A model generated the notes under the pieces. The model did not search any database. It saw nothing but the letters and a program-made list of their open reading frames with translations, and was not told where the DNA came from. The position numbers and the translations under genes were made by a program. DNA of 64,000 bases from Pegea sp. RAD2-039 (Eukaryota; Chordata; Thaliacea; Salpida; Salpidae), in contig JAQGEQ010000187.1 in the NCBI GenBank assembly GCA_034620365.1, forward strand, positions 1 to 64,000, given 5' to 3'. How positions within the stretch are numbered: the first letter of the stretch is position 1; every line of letters begins with the position of its first letter. Below are positions 22,101-33,060 of this stretch, piece after piece.

Positions 22101-22337
22101 CTAAACATCAATTTCAAACTTAGTTTTTACTTTATCTGGTTGATGAGTCACAACACATTTACCAAGAGTCTTAAAAGTAGAAGACCGTATGTCAACTGAC
22201 AATTGTGTATTCGAATAAATCCACTCAACAATTTTTTCTAGATTATCACCGACAAATAACAAAAACAAGTTTAACCACCGACTAAAAATCTCTTGTAAAT
22301 CTGATAAGAACTTGAAAAAGAAAGATTTACAGATCAA
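22101..22337 (-). CDS. Small ORF just downstream of eIF2B epsilon (78 aa)
   Basis: An ATG-initiated 78-codon frame starting 60 nt after the eIF2B epsilon stop on the same strand. Residues from DNLEKIVEWIYSN to DKVKTKFEIDV have normal composition, not A+T-driven, and look helical. TTTCTTTTTCAAG inside its start could be a splice acceptor, so this may be the last exon of another transcript or a downstream cistron. I do not recognise the family. Confidence 0.35.
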   Translation of the reverse strand: MICKSFFFKFLSDLQEIFSRWLNLFLLFVGDNLEKIVEWIYSNTQLSVDIRSSTFKTLGKCVVTHQPDKVKTKFEIDV

Positions 22338-22396
22338 GATAAAACTGATGCAGAAATATTCACAATTAAGATATTTGAGTGAAGTTCACACAATTG

Positions 22397-25300
22397 CTAA
22401 TCTGATTCTTCTTCGGCATTTTCTAACCACTCTGCAAGTTGCTTGATCTGTAAAAATTATGTCCAATTAAAAGATTAACAGGAAGAAAAGACAAAAGATA
22501 CTTTTTCTCTTATCAATTTAGACTCCTCATCAAGTCCTTTCATGTAATACCATTTCAAAATAACATCTTCTGAAACCACTTCATGATCATATAGCAACAC
22601 AAATATCTGAAAACAAAAAACTCAAAATAAGATTCCAATTTTATTTATATAAAGATGAAAATAACCTTAGCAAGCGCAACGTTCACATAATTATGTTTTA
22701 AAGCCAATTTTTCATAAGCTTCCAGAGTTTCTAATTCTGATTGTTCATTCTTGATATAATTCTCTAAAAGTGGTAAAGTTCTTGCTACAATCTAAAAAGT
22801 AGGATTTCAAAACCAAACAAGTAATTGTAATAAAACTGACTTTAGTGTAAACATCCAAGAATTTTGTTTCAGTTATATCAGACGTTTGTTTTGAAATAGT
22901 AACCAGTCCAATTGAAAGAGCTCTTATAACATAAACCATAGGAATATTATTCGCATGTTTAGAGCCATTTATCTACAAAACTGTTTTTAAACTCAAGTTT
23001 ATTAAAAGGATCAATACCTCAGGGAAGAGATTATCCCAAGATGCGTTTTCTTTGAGACCTCTTTCAATTGATTCATTGACTTCTCGTTGGAAGTCTATAA
23101 AATTTTCTAATTTTTCGGCTTAATATCTTAAATTTCAAATAAATTGAGAGTTTATAGATTTCTAATTCTGTTTATTTCCTAATTTTTAGATAAACTAACC
23201 CTAAAAGTATACAATTATGTAGATAAGAAGTTAACAAAACAACAAATTAGTGATATCATTGGATATAACTCTTTAGAGATTTCAAATTTAAATAAAATGA
23301 TACTTACGATGAAAACCGCATCCAGAAAGAACGTCTTCATCTTCATCTTCCAGATCAAAATTAGCATCTGAAGACGCTGCTTCAACTCCGTAATCAGCTA
23401 AGATCGATCCGAAGTTCTCATTCACAAGTTTCTCTGGTCGATCAGCTAGTTTCAGTCCTAAATAACAAAAAAATTAGAAATAAAAGAAAATATTCTCAAA
23501 TTGAACCCACCCCATATTTTGTTGATCCTTTCTTCTGGATTATAATCAAGAGATAATGATGAAAGATCTTTTGTAGCTTCATCAACTTCATTATCATCAG
23601 TAAAATCCTCATCTTCACTCGTAGATTCATCTCCAGAAACCTCTTGATAGTTCCCACTCCAAAAATGTCCGACGCCATTTTTGCCAACAAGTTTCTCATC
23701 ATAAAATTTATTCTAAAATGATTTCAATTAAACAGATTTTTAGAGAATCTTTCAACTCACGTCATCATCACTTTCATCATTTTGATTGATGTGGATAATA
23801 CTTCCTGATTTTAAATGAGTACCATCTGATATAACCACCTGAAACCAATATGATTAGATAAAGAAATCTGCTAGAAAATCATTACATCTTGACACAAAAT
23901 ACATCCTGCTTCAATTGAAACATCATTTCCAATTGAGACATTTTGACAAATAATTGAATCGGAAATCGAACAATTATTCCCAACTTTTACATTTTTCATA
24001 AAAGTTGCACCTGTAATTCCATTTCTTTTAATCTTATCTTCAAAACCAACCCCATTAACTAACCTTTTAGAACACAATTATCACCAAACTGACATCTACT
24101 TCCCATTACAGTTCTTGTAATTGTAGATGGGTCACCTATTTTACAATCAGGACCAATTATGGAACTTTTTTCGACATTAGTCAGTAAACCAAGCTTAGTA
24201 CTAGTGTGGTGGTAGTTATTACGGCGATGAAGTATATATCGAGGAACTGGAACAAGAAATAATTAAATCATGAATCAATCACAAGCAACTTTCACTTACT
24301 ATTATCTTTATCACTTAGGTTACTGAAAGAAGAATTGAAAACTGTTAATAAGACATCATCTGTCTTTTCAGGAACATTAGGATATACCCATCTATTTATG
24401 ATATCATTCTGCACAAGTGCATATAACCGAAAATTCAGTACTCTTATACAATAACAGTTTTCTACTAAATAATAATGAATATGGTGCCCTAAAAACTAAA
24501 AAAAAAGATTTTAGTGTATGTCTATAGAAGATTAGAACCAAACCTCTTCATTCATAATAACTCCTTTTATAAAATCAAGTTGTGATTGATAATCAAAGTT
24601 ATCTTGGAATATTTGAGGTACAGCAGGCGAACACATCCATATACCAGTGTGTACAACATCATAAAACAATTCCAGTTTTGTTTTAATATTTTTTAAAACA
24701 TCCTAAAATCAACTGGATTTAAAATAAAGAAAATATTTCAAGGAAAAAATCATACCATTGGTATATTCATCACATTATCATCAATAGTTGATCTATCAAA
24801 ATAAAGTATTCTCTTTGAATCTGGATCTGCTGCCATATAATGATCATTTTCAGCCATTCTGGTTGAGTGATCTTGTGGTAGTTTATTCATCACTAGAGTC
24901 ATCAGAGGGACATTCTTATCTTGTTCTCTTCTTGCCCTTATGATTTTAGTTTTAATGATGTTCAGTTTTTGTCATACAACTTACTTATGTTCTTCTAAAA
25001 CTCCAGTAAAGTTGAAGTTAGTTACTACATCACCAAATGTTAAGATAAAGTCATCATGAATAAGAGAATATTCATCTATATGTCTCAAAACATCACCAAC
25101 TCCATGGAAATCAGTTGATTGTTTAAGAATAACTTTAGCCCCACACATTCTTATAAACAAAATTCAATTTATAAACTTTTATTTTTGATAAATCAAAAAC
25201 TTACCTCTTATCTTTCCATTTGCTATTATCTAAATAATCTTTTAATTGGTCACCGTGTCTGCCACAAAACACTAATATTCTTTTAACATTATTCAGCACC

Positions 25301-25525
25301 AAATTATCCAAAGTATAAGAAATCAAAGGTTTGTTTGCTAATGGTATTAAAATCTAAAAAGAAACTTTTAATAGTTTTGTAAATAAATAAATTTGGATTT
25401 ACTTTTGGTGTGCTAGCACTAATTGGGAAAAATCTTTTGTCAAAGCTACTGGCGATGACTACTGCGGTCAGAATCTCTTCTTGCTTCAAGTTACCAGAAT
25501 CTTTTCTTTTGTTCTTACTTGACAT
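22397..25525 (-). CDS. EIF2B5: Translation initiation factor eIF2B, epsilon subunit (733 aa)
   Basis: Sixteen minus-strand exons: 25403-25525, 25205-25353, 24985-25149, 24756-24936, 24544-24702, 24300-24495, 24064-24246, 23886-24010, 23761-23838, 23511-23712, 23308-23457, 23018-23094, 22841-22972, 22666-22791, 22502-22606, 22397-22447. Every junction keeps phase; total 734 codons, against ~720 in human. Order: nucleotidyltransferase-like domain (residues 18-240: PLANKPLISYTLD, TFGDVVTNFNFTGVLEEH), left-handed beta helix of hexapeptide repeats (about 340-445), acidic linker, conserved NKIWGLKL (about 517), and a C-terminal W2/HEAT domain ending in an acidic WLENAEEESD. eIF2B is the GDP/GTP exchange factor for eIF2 and the target of the integrated stress response; epsilon is its catalytic subunit. 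Introns are 45-59 nt except one of 213 nt. Confidence 0.97.
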
Positions 25526-25548
25526 AATCGTTTTAATTCAAAAACCAA

Positions 25549-25735
25549 CAAAATTATTGAAATATGAATCCTATAAAAGCAAGAAAATTATCAAAATATG
25601 AATCCTATAAAAGCAAGAAAATTATTAAATTATGAATCTTATAAAACCAAGAAAATTATTAAAATACGAATCTTATAAAACCAAGAAAATTATTAAAATA
25701 TGAATCTTATAAAAGCAAGAAAACTATTGAAAAAG
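25549..25735. repeat. 34-bp tandem repeat, about 5.5 copies
   Basis: TATGAATC recurs at 25563, 25597, 25631, 25665 (as TACGAATC) and 25699, exactly 34 bp apart, within units containing TATAAAAGCAAGAAAATTAT. It lies immediately upstream of the eIF2B epsilon start codon (25525), so it may sit in its promoter. Confidence 0.9.
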
Positions 25736-28142
25736 TAACAAAATAAGTTAAAGTATAAAGCCAAAAAATATGTCAAACTATTGATTCATAAGTTGACTTT
25801 TAAATAAAATAAACAAAAATATTAATATAAGAATAAAATAAGTAATAATATAAGTTAAAAACCATAAAGAAACATATATATAAATTATATTTAGTTAAAA
25901 AACAAAAAAAATATATTAAAATGTTCAAAATAGCTTTATATATTTATCATATAAAGCTTTTTAAGAGATTAAAGTTATAAATATTAAAAAGAAAGTTTTA
26001 TAAAATATCAAAACCATTAGTTATAAAAAATAATTTAAATAATTTTAAATAATAAAATAAATTCTAAAAACAAAATCATAATAATATAATAATACTAAAT
26101 AATAAGTTAGAAAAAGCTTATAGGTAAAAATATAAAAAAAAAAAAAAAATTTATCAAAAGGTTTGATAATTATATAAAAAATATTAAAATTAAAAAGAAA
26201 ACTTTAAAAATAATATTTTAAATATACTTTAAAAGCTACTAAAGTAAAATTATACAAGTTTATATTAAACAAATTTATAAAACTACAAATAGAAACCCAC
26301 CAGATATCTAAGATATTAAAAAAAACACAATTAAGAAAATAAAATCTTTTAGCTGATAGAAAAACTTTATTTAGTCTGTCACAGGCTGAAAAATTAGGCA
26401 ACAAAAATTCAACAAAATAAAATTCTTGCGAAATATAATAGAAAATTAAAACAATAATACCTCGAATCTAATACAAAAAATAAATGATAAAAAAGTAAAT
26501 AGTAGTACAGCATGAACATAAAAGAAATTACAACAAGAGAGACAAAATGTCCTTTTCTTTTTATGGTAGTAATATTATTTTACGAATTTAGTTGTAAAGG
26601 TCTTATATATTTTTCATTTAATGGAAAATTTAAAGTTAAGTAAAATATATGTTTAAAAAACAAAAAAGCAAGTAAAACATTAAATTTAATCTCTGCAGGC
26701 GTTAAGCTTTAGTAAGTAAAAGATTTTTTAAACATTTTAAAAAAATTTAAAGGCGCAAATACTTTTGCTATCGTACCATTTTTTAGTCTTTATAGTCGCC
26801 CAGAAAGTCTACAGATATAAAAATCAAGTAAATTAATTTTCTTTTCCCCATTACTTCTTGTTTAATGTAAAGCCTTAACCATTTATCCTAGTAGAACATA
26901 ACAAAGTTTTTATTACACTGCCTTAAACAGTTTAATAGATCATGAAGAAAACTGTAAGAAATGAAAATGATAATTATTAAATAAACTTTTAGATGAGAAG
27001 CAAATAATTTTAAAAACTACTCTACAAAAAAAAAGTTAGTACACTTGAATATGAATAATAGCTTTCTAATTCTGGTTCTTTTATTTTTAACATTTGTTGC
27101 TAGCAATTTTACTAATTTTTATTTATCTAATATCGCTTTTAATTTTGTAATTTTTGTCTTCTTCTTGTGATTTTCATTCAAAAGTACAGACTGATAAGTC
27201 TATCTGTAGGTCGTTTGCTGAATTTGTAACAGTTACTGCGCCATTTGCAAAAAAGCAGCTCACAGATTATGATCTTTGCCTTTAGACGTGATTCATTACA
27301 GAGACTTTTGATAGATCTTGAAAAAAAGTTGTTTCGAACGTGTTAGGACATCATAAAGGAAAGGGGAGCTAGTTGGGGCCACACACTAGTTGCCCCTGTA
27401 CAGTAAGCACTTAAATATGAGAGATAAATTGATGAGGGGGATTGTATTGGATGTTGGAGTTTTTTTGTCTTCGGGTGATATCAATAATAATAATAAATCT
27501 TTGAACGAAAAGCTTCTTTGTTAAAAATATCTTCTCTTTCCTTCAATTGTTTTCAAAGCAGAGAGCGCCATTCGGAGCGATCCGCTGCGATATCTTTCCA
27601 ATTGTACTTAGTGAAAGCTTATAACATTTTTTATGATGAAATGAAACAGTTTTAATATTTTATTACATTTTAAAGCTAAATTTCAAGAAAATTAGGATTA
27701 TATAAAACAGTAAGTACGCTAAACCATAAAGACGAACAATTGTTATTTTACTACAAAATAAAAAAAACTTTTCCTGAAAAGCTAGTTTTTACCAAGAAGA
27801 AATTATAATTAAACAAAATCACTTTTAAATCTTGATTTTTATGTAAGTATAAAAATGTTATTAAAAAGTTTAAAATGCTTTTTACTTTAACAAAGTATGC
27901 AGTAAAAATAATTGAATGTGTTTTTAAGAGCTTAACTTAAAACACATAAAGTTTTAGATGCTCATGTATACTGCTGAAAATTAGTATTTCCGAAATAATT
28001 TCGCAACTCGGTAATTCTGTAATACTAGTATTTTGACGTTTTGATGGTTTCAATCTACATTTATATATTTTTAAACTGAATAATTAACTTACAGTTCTGA
28101 ATTAATTACATTAAAAAAATTCAAAATTGTTATAATTTTTTG
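25736..28142. other. A+T-rich intergenic region
   Basis: Low-complexity A+T-rich DNA with no supported exon to about 27.1 kb. From 27180 to 27600 G+C rises. That part contains GGGGC...GCCCC (near 27378-27400) flanked by direct CTAGTTG repeats, and an inverted copy of the 33-bp alpha core at 27560-27596. It looks like old mobile DNA. Confidence 0.5.
27560..27596 (-). repeat. Isolated copy of the alpha-repeat core
   Basis: The minus strand reads GATATCGCAGCGGATCGCTC then CGAATGGCGCTCTC. The same core is found at about 32727, 33860, 48910 and 60191 on the plus strand inside alpha repeats. Here the flanks are not alpha, so only the core is shared. It contains the hairpin CGGA-TCGC-TCCG. Confidence 0.75.
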
Positions 28143-28265
28143 ATGAAGTTGCATTTTAGTTCGGTTGAATTTAAATTGGTTGGTAAGAACAATTGGTCTG
28201 TTGGTGTTGGATCTTTAGCTGTACTGTGTTTAGTGATACTTTTTTTGCGCTTTTTGATCTTTTAA
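28143..28265 (+). CDS. Possible 40-aa single-pass membrane microprotein
   Basis: An ATG frame of 40 codons with a charged N-terminus (KLHFSSVEFKLVGKNN) followed by a hydrophobic segment, SVGVGSLAVLCLVILFLRFL. The Gly/Val content is unusual for random A+T-rich DNA. No homology recognised; chance is a real alternative. Confidence 0.2.
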   Translation: MKLHFSSVEFKLVGKNNWSVGVGSLAVLCLVILFLRFLIF

Positions 28266-28762
28266 TTTGCTGTATAAAATATTAAATTTCGTATCTCACA
28301 GTCACGCGTTCTGTAAATAAATAAAAATATTTTTACTAAATTATTTTTAAAACAATAAATTTAATTTTAGAGTTTCTTTTTTCTCAGAATGTTATTAAAA
28401 ATCTTTTTTTTTATTCAAATTTGTCATTAAAATTACCGACCATTTATCATTCTAACTTTAAGACTTTTTCGATATATGAATCGATATATGAATTGATAAG
28501 TTTTAATATTTTTATGGTGTGTTCACATAGGAAATTCTTGATAATTTTATAATCCTATCATAGTTTAATGAAAAATGGAAAAACGACGAAAAATTGATAA
28601 AAAGTTCGCAGCTGTGATTTCTACCAAATGGGCAGATGATGACAAGCAACTTTTGTTGAACGTAAAAAATGTGTATTTGATGTTACTCTATTCTAAAGCA
28701 TTTCACTTTTCAGTAAATATTAAAGTAAATACTAAAATGCTTTTTTCAGAGGTTATCATTCA

Positions 28763-28939
28763 ATGTCTTCTACTGTTAATAAAAGATCTAATCCGACCTC
28801 TATCCGTTCATCAAGTACCAATTCTGAAGTAACCACATCACCAAGCGACGAAGTGTTGCTCCTAGCAACACAGATGATGAGAGAAGATGGTAAAGCTGCC
28901 AAATACGTCGATCAAAGTAAGATTATGATGAAGATTTGA
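28763..28939 (+). CDS. Hypothetical Ser/Thr-rich coding segment
   Basis: The frame has a Ser/Thr-rich stretch then DEVLLLATQMMREDGKAAKY, with coding-like composition. TTTTTTCAG at 28741-28749 could be an acceptor; the ATG may be internal. A donor GTAAGATT at 28915 would join phase-correctly to an exon at 29005 ending at TGA 29063 (KKEKDEGLLHSG). A start at 28575 (MEKRRKIDKKF) with a donor at 28662 is in the wrong phase for this exon. I do not recognise it and the gene structure is unresolved. Confidence 0.35.
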   Translation: MSSTVNKRSNPTSIRSSSTNSEVTTSPSDEVLLLATQMMREDGKAAKYVDQSKIMMKI

Positions 28940-29105
28940 ATCTTCTGCTGACTCTTAGAACCGTGTTCATCCTGATGTCTTCAGATCGTTTTTGGCGATT
29001 TTAGGTAAAAAAGAAAAAGATGAAGGTCTATTGCACTCTGGATGCTTATCAAGTGTACCATGAGGTGGGCCACACTTAATTCGATATTTAGTTACTGACC
29101 ACTAG

Positions 29106-29306
29106 TTGGCGGACAGGTGTCCCAACTCTTTAATGGAACTCTTGAGTGAATTTCGACAATTTTTGTCTGAAGAGAAGACTGTGAAGTTATCTTCTACATC
29201 CTCTGTTGCTACTCCTCAATTATCAGCAGTCAGTGACGTCATGCTTATTTCATGTGATGACGTCATCAATTATATTACAGGCACCGCCACGCGATGTGCC
29301 AAATAG
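29106..29306 (+). other. Coding-like segment, gene model unresolved
   Basis: An open frame with normal composition (LMELLSEFRQFLSEEKTVK) follows an AG at 29103-29105 and could be an exon in the same locus as 28763-28939. Two perfect TGACGTCA palindromes fall inside it, so it may instead be regulatory DNA that happens to be open. Confidence 0.25.
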
Positions 29307-29364
29307 CAGCGAGTGGAAAAGAAGATGGCAGTAGCACCTTAACGCGATGCAGGAAGTGACGTCA
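29234..29364. promoter_or_regulatory. Cluster of three perfect CRE palindromes
   Basis: TGACGTCA occurs at 29234-29241, 29258-29265 and 29357-29364. This is the consensus site for CREB/ATF bZIP factors. In DNA this poor in G+C the 8-mer should be rare, so three in 131 bp is notable. Confidence 0.5.
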
Positions 29365-29815
29365 TAAGCGTTAAATCGATCACTTTCTACAATCGTCATC
29401 ATCATTTATAGTTTGTGTTTAGTGTCTATGCTTTAAAAATTGGTGACGAAAAGTACAAGAAGCTCGTTTAATAATTCCAAAATTTTTTTGTTCGAGGAAA
29501 ATTGAAACTTTTCATTAACTTTAGTTTATGAACAAAAACGAAATAAAGAAAGTTTTTTGAAAGAATTGATTCTCTTCTATCTAAACCTAATACAAGCTCA
29601 TGTTTACAATTTTAGGAGCTATTTTGAGAATAGCAATAGAGTTACAGCAGATCCAATTGAGGATTAACATTTTCATTAAAACTTTCTTTAAAGATTTTTA
29701 CAAAAGAATTCTTATCAGGAAGATTTTATTTTCTTCGAAATTATCGAAATTTCATTTAAATGATTTTAAATAAATATTTATTTATTTTATTTAAAAATTT
29801 TAGAAAATATCTAAG

Positions 29816-30046
29816 ATGCAAACGCTTGAGGCCAATAAATTAGGAAGCCAATTTGTTGTAGATTTATTCTCTAGGTTCACTCCAATAGCTTTTATTTATT
29901 CTGAAACAACTGTATATAGGGAAGACACTTTCTTTGAAACGAGACCTGATAATGTAGTATCTTTATACCGTATCTTTGATACTGAAATTACATTTGAATC
30001 CATGAGTAGTACTGCAGCTAATCAACTTAACTGTCAACTCATCTAG
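29816..30046 (+). CDS. Hypothetical protein or exon (76 aa)
   Basis: The ATG follows an acceptor-like AAATTTTAG and a short leader. The 76-residue product has normal composition, including FFETRPDNVVSLYRIFDTE, unlike nearby A+T-driven frames. No family recognised. No donor or second exon is clearly visible. Confidence 0.4.
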   Translation: MQTLEANKLGSQFVVDLFSRFTPIAFIYSETTVYREDTFFETRPDNVVSLYRIFDTEITFESMSSTAANQLNCQLI

Positions 30047-30990
30047 TTGATTTTATAAAAATATGCTTCTGTATCTTGTAACCAACCGAGTTTCTTTCAC
30101 TTAAATCTGCTAGACTCAAAAATTTTGTGGAAGAATTGTTTGCAGAAAATATTTTCTTTAAGTTTGAAAGTTTTTTCAAAATATATAAATTTGAAAATTT
30201 ACAAATTCAATATATTGAAAATATGTTGGAAAACCAACAATGTCTACTAATGTTTACAAAAAATTTACTAAAAAACTCAAAAACTATAAAAGTTTTTTTA
30301 CTTCAAGCTAAAAACTGGATATTTTCATTGATTATTTTTTAAAACTTTTGATTTTATTTAACATTTTTTTGTATCTGTTTCAAACTCAGCAAATAACTTT
30401 ATTATTTTTACAACTCTTTTATTTTGACCAATCAAAACTGAGCGTTTTTTAGAAAGTTTCTTTCAAAACCACTTTATCAATCAACCAGCTAAATAAGTTA
30501 CTTCTCACCAAATATGTTTTGTTCTCATGAGAGCATGTAGCATATTGTTGTCTCTATTTTGTGTTACTAAATTTGACTTATCTTTTAAATTTTCTATTTA
30601 ATTTTAAAGTTTTAGTATACTTTGTTCACAGTATAAAGTACTTATGTATGTTTGTAAAGTTGCATATGCTTGTTGTATATTATTATACCAGATGGTTATA
30701 ACTTTTGTTTTCTACTTCAGTTTATGTTTTTGAATGCTTTTAATAGAGATTGTTTCTATATATATTTTATCTATATATTTCGCTTGACAGTTTATAAAGT
30801 TTTTTACTAAAAGAGTTTTTGGGTTTTAATTCTGAAACAAGTTACTATCTAACTTTAGAGATTGTTATTTTAAAAGTAATTCTTTTTAATGTTACTATAC
30901 AAAAAATTGCTTACCAAAATTCTAATAATTTTTATTGTTTTTAACTTTTAAGTTTGAAGATATATTTATATTGAATGATTTATTATTAAT
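30047..30990. other. Intergenic, nothing recognised
   Basis: A+T-rich DNA leading into the LEM-domain gene. No motif or repeat stands out. Confidence 0.55.
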
Positions 30991-31584
30991 ATGGAAGCAA
31001 GCGATATTGCAGAATGGCAAAACCAAAAGCTGTATGATGCTTTAAAAAAAAGAGGTGTAAAAACTGGTCCAGTTGTGCCTTCAACTAAATTGTTATATGC
31101 TAATTTATTAGCTCGTCTCATAAAAAAAGAACCTTTAGCTGAAGATCAGGTTAAAAATGATTCAAAGTACTTGACTGTGGAGTCTCAGAAGACAACTTCA
31201 CCTAAAATAACTTCTGAAAAAGTTGGAACTATTTCCAAGGTGCCACCAACTATCAAAAAAGTTGTAGTTGTAAGAGACAAGATGGAATCTCGAAATAAAA
31301 CTTATAAGCCTTTTTACACCTCATCATTCTGTAGTCCTGAAAAGTTGTTTAGTGGTGTGAAAGCTCGTCGCCCATTACCTTCATCTGTAAAAGCCGAGAC
31401 TGAAAAGGCTAGAGAAGAAACTGAAAAGGCTAGAGAGGAAACTGTATTTCTTCCTCGGAGAAATAAGCAATCACCTTGGTATTTTCGAAATGATTTAATT
31501 TTCATTTCAATTGGAGTAGTGGTTCTGTTTTTGGTTTTATATCTCCTTATGGAACCCAATCCTTCAAAATTAAACCTTGGTTAG
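30991..31584 (+). CDS. LEM-domain inner nuclear membrane protein, emerin-like (197 aa)
   Basis: A single exon of 197 codons. Residues 7-48 form a LEM domain: KLYDALKKRGVKTGPVVPST then KLLYANLLARLIKK, with the characteristic G-x-x-x-GP and S/T-x-x-LY positions. The middle is basic and Ser/Thr-rich. An 8-residue unit (ETEKAREE) is repeated in tandem at about 132-147. A single transmembrane segment (LIFISIGVVVLFLVLYLLM, about 170-188) lies near the C-terminus with a 9-residue tail. That is the topology of emerin and LAP2: nucleoplasmic N-terminus binding BAF and chromatin, tail-anchored in the inner nuclear membrane. LEM proteins are an animal family. The small gene on the other strand converges on it. 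Confidence 0.82.
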   Translation: MEASDIAEWQNQKLYDALKKRGVKTGPVVPSTKLLYANLLARLIKKEPLAEDQVKNDSKYLTVESQKTTSPKITSEKVGTISKVPPTIKKVVVVRDKMESRNKTYKPFYTSSFCSPEKLFSGVKARRPLPSSVKAETEKAREETEKAREETVFLPRRNKQSPWYFRNDLIFISIGVVVLFLVLYLLMEPNPSKLNLG

Positions 31585-31728
31585 CCAAAAATGATTTTCA
31601 ATTTTTGAAAAGAAACTTGTTTCTCTTTACTTTATGTTTAAATTCGATAATAAAAGTGTTTACAAAAGTTGTCTATTTTTTTAAAAAAAGTTTATCTTTT
31701 TATATTCTTCTTTATTGGTCATATGACA

Positions 31729-32175
31729 TTAGAATGGGTCAACTAGACCACTAATAAGAGCCCTAAAAGTGTCTGAACTCGAGGAATAGACCAGAGGAGC
31801 CAACTGTAGCTCTTTGAGTCGGTCATACTCGGTGTCCTTCGAGTTTACTTCCCTTACCAGCAGCTGATTGGAATTATTTCTACCGTAAGTTCCATTGAAA
31901 AGACGGTTTGCCTGTCGCGGTCCAATGGGCTGGGCATCCAAGGTTTGGGGCCACAACTTTTGGTTTCAGAGTAATAATAACAATACACCAAGTATTTCGC
32001 AAAAAACTTCAACTTCTCTTTCTCGTTTAGCGTCTCGAACTTCGATGATGACTTCAGCAAGCCGCTTTTGGAGCTTGATCGATGCCGGCGCTTCGGATTT
32101 ATTATTTTTGTGACAATTTTTGTTTAAAAAGCGCGAAGAGACTTCAATTCCGGCTTTAATTTCGGAGTTTTGCAT
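31729..32175 (-). CDS. Small unknown gene interrupted by an in-frame TGA
   Basis: From ATG (32175) the minus strand reads 69 codons with a helical basic segment (IKLQKRLAEVIIEVRDAKRE), then TGA at 31966-31968. The same frame continues with 78 good codons (PQTLDAQPIGPRQANRLFNG ... LISGLVDPF) to TAA at 31729. An AATAAA follows the stop, so this is a true 3' end. Removing GTATTG...AAAAG (30 nt, a GT-AG unit) deletes the TGA and keeps frame, but introns elsewhere in the window are at least 45 nt. Alternatives are read-through, a pseudogene or two small ORFs. G+C is higher than around it. Its 5' end is duplicated at 32505-32660. Family not recognised. Confidence 0.45.
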
Positions 32176-32660
32176 CTCTTTGAAGTATTATCACTTTACC
32201 ATACTCACAGGCCCTTCAACCCGGGTTTTATGAACTTTTCGTTATTATGTGTCCACCTGTGCTCGAAACACAAAAACCTTTTTTACTATTTTAAGAATAA
32301 AAAATAAACTTTCTCTAAAACGTTTTCTTTAAATTTAGAGCAGAAATTACGTAGATCCAGTTGTTGCATATCCAGCAGGATTCCATCTTCAATACTAAAA
32401 AGGTTATGCAGCGGAACAGAAGAACTGATGCAGCCAGCTGGCGTCGCAGGAACTGTCAGAGCGACACTGAGTACACTAGTGACGAACTGTTCGCTAGGCT
32501 TCAATTCCGGCTTTAATTTCGGAGTTTTGCATCTCTTTGAAGTATTATCACTTTACCAGACTCACAGGCCCTTCAACTCGGGTTTTATGAACTTTTCGTT
32601 ATTATGTGTCCACCTGTGCTCGAAATACCAAAACCGTTTTTACTATTTTAAGAATAAAAG
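32140..32660. repeat. Direct duplication of a ~155-bp segment
   Basis: 32140-32295 and 32505-32660 share the block from CTTCAATTCCGGCTTTAATT through CCCGGGTTTTATGAAC to CTATTTTAAGAATAAA with few differences. The left copy holds the first codons and upstream region of the small minus-strand gene; the right copy leads directly into a full alpha repeat. Confidence 0.88.
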
Positions 32661-33060
32661 TTTTCGCTTTAAAGATACTTGAAAGCGCGATATGAAATCG
32701 CTAAATATCAATACCAGAAATTAGGAGGATATCGCAGCGGATCGCTCCGAATGGCGCTCTCAATTCTGCAAACAAATAAAGGATAGAAAGCACACAACCC
32801 GCATGACCGTTCTTGGCCGAAGTAGGCCTCTATTACTATAAATTAAACTGTTTAAAGTAATGATGAATTGTAGAAGGAAACGTAATCGAGATGCAACTAA
32901 ATATTTTAAGCAATTAATAGATACTCAAATATATCCATTAAATTGTACAAAGCATTAAAGTAATTATTTGATATTAAACTAATATTTGAACAGCGCCAAT
33001 AATTAGCAACAAATGAATACTGATAAACCGTCTCAGAAAATAAATTATTTTAAAACAAAG
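32581..33060 (+). repeat. Alpha repeat, copy 1 of composite
   Basis: About 480 bp from TTTTATGAAC to TTATTTTAAAACAAAG. It includes the 33-bp core GATATCGCAGCGG...GGCGCTCTC and TTGGCCGAAGTAGGCCTC, whose GGCC arms can pair. The same sequence, in the same orientation, recurs at 33704-34194 and truncated in both ~11-kb units. Confidence 0.88.
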
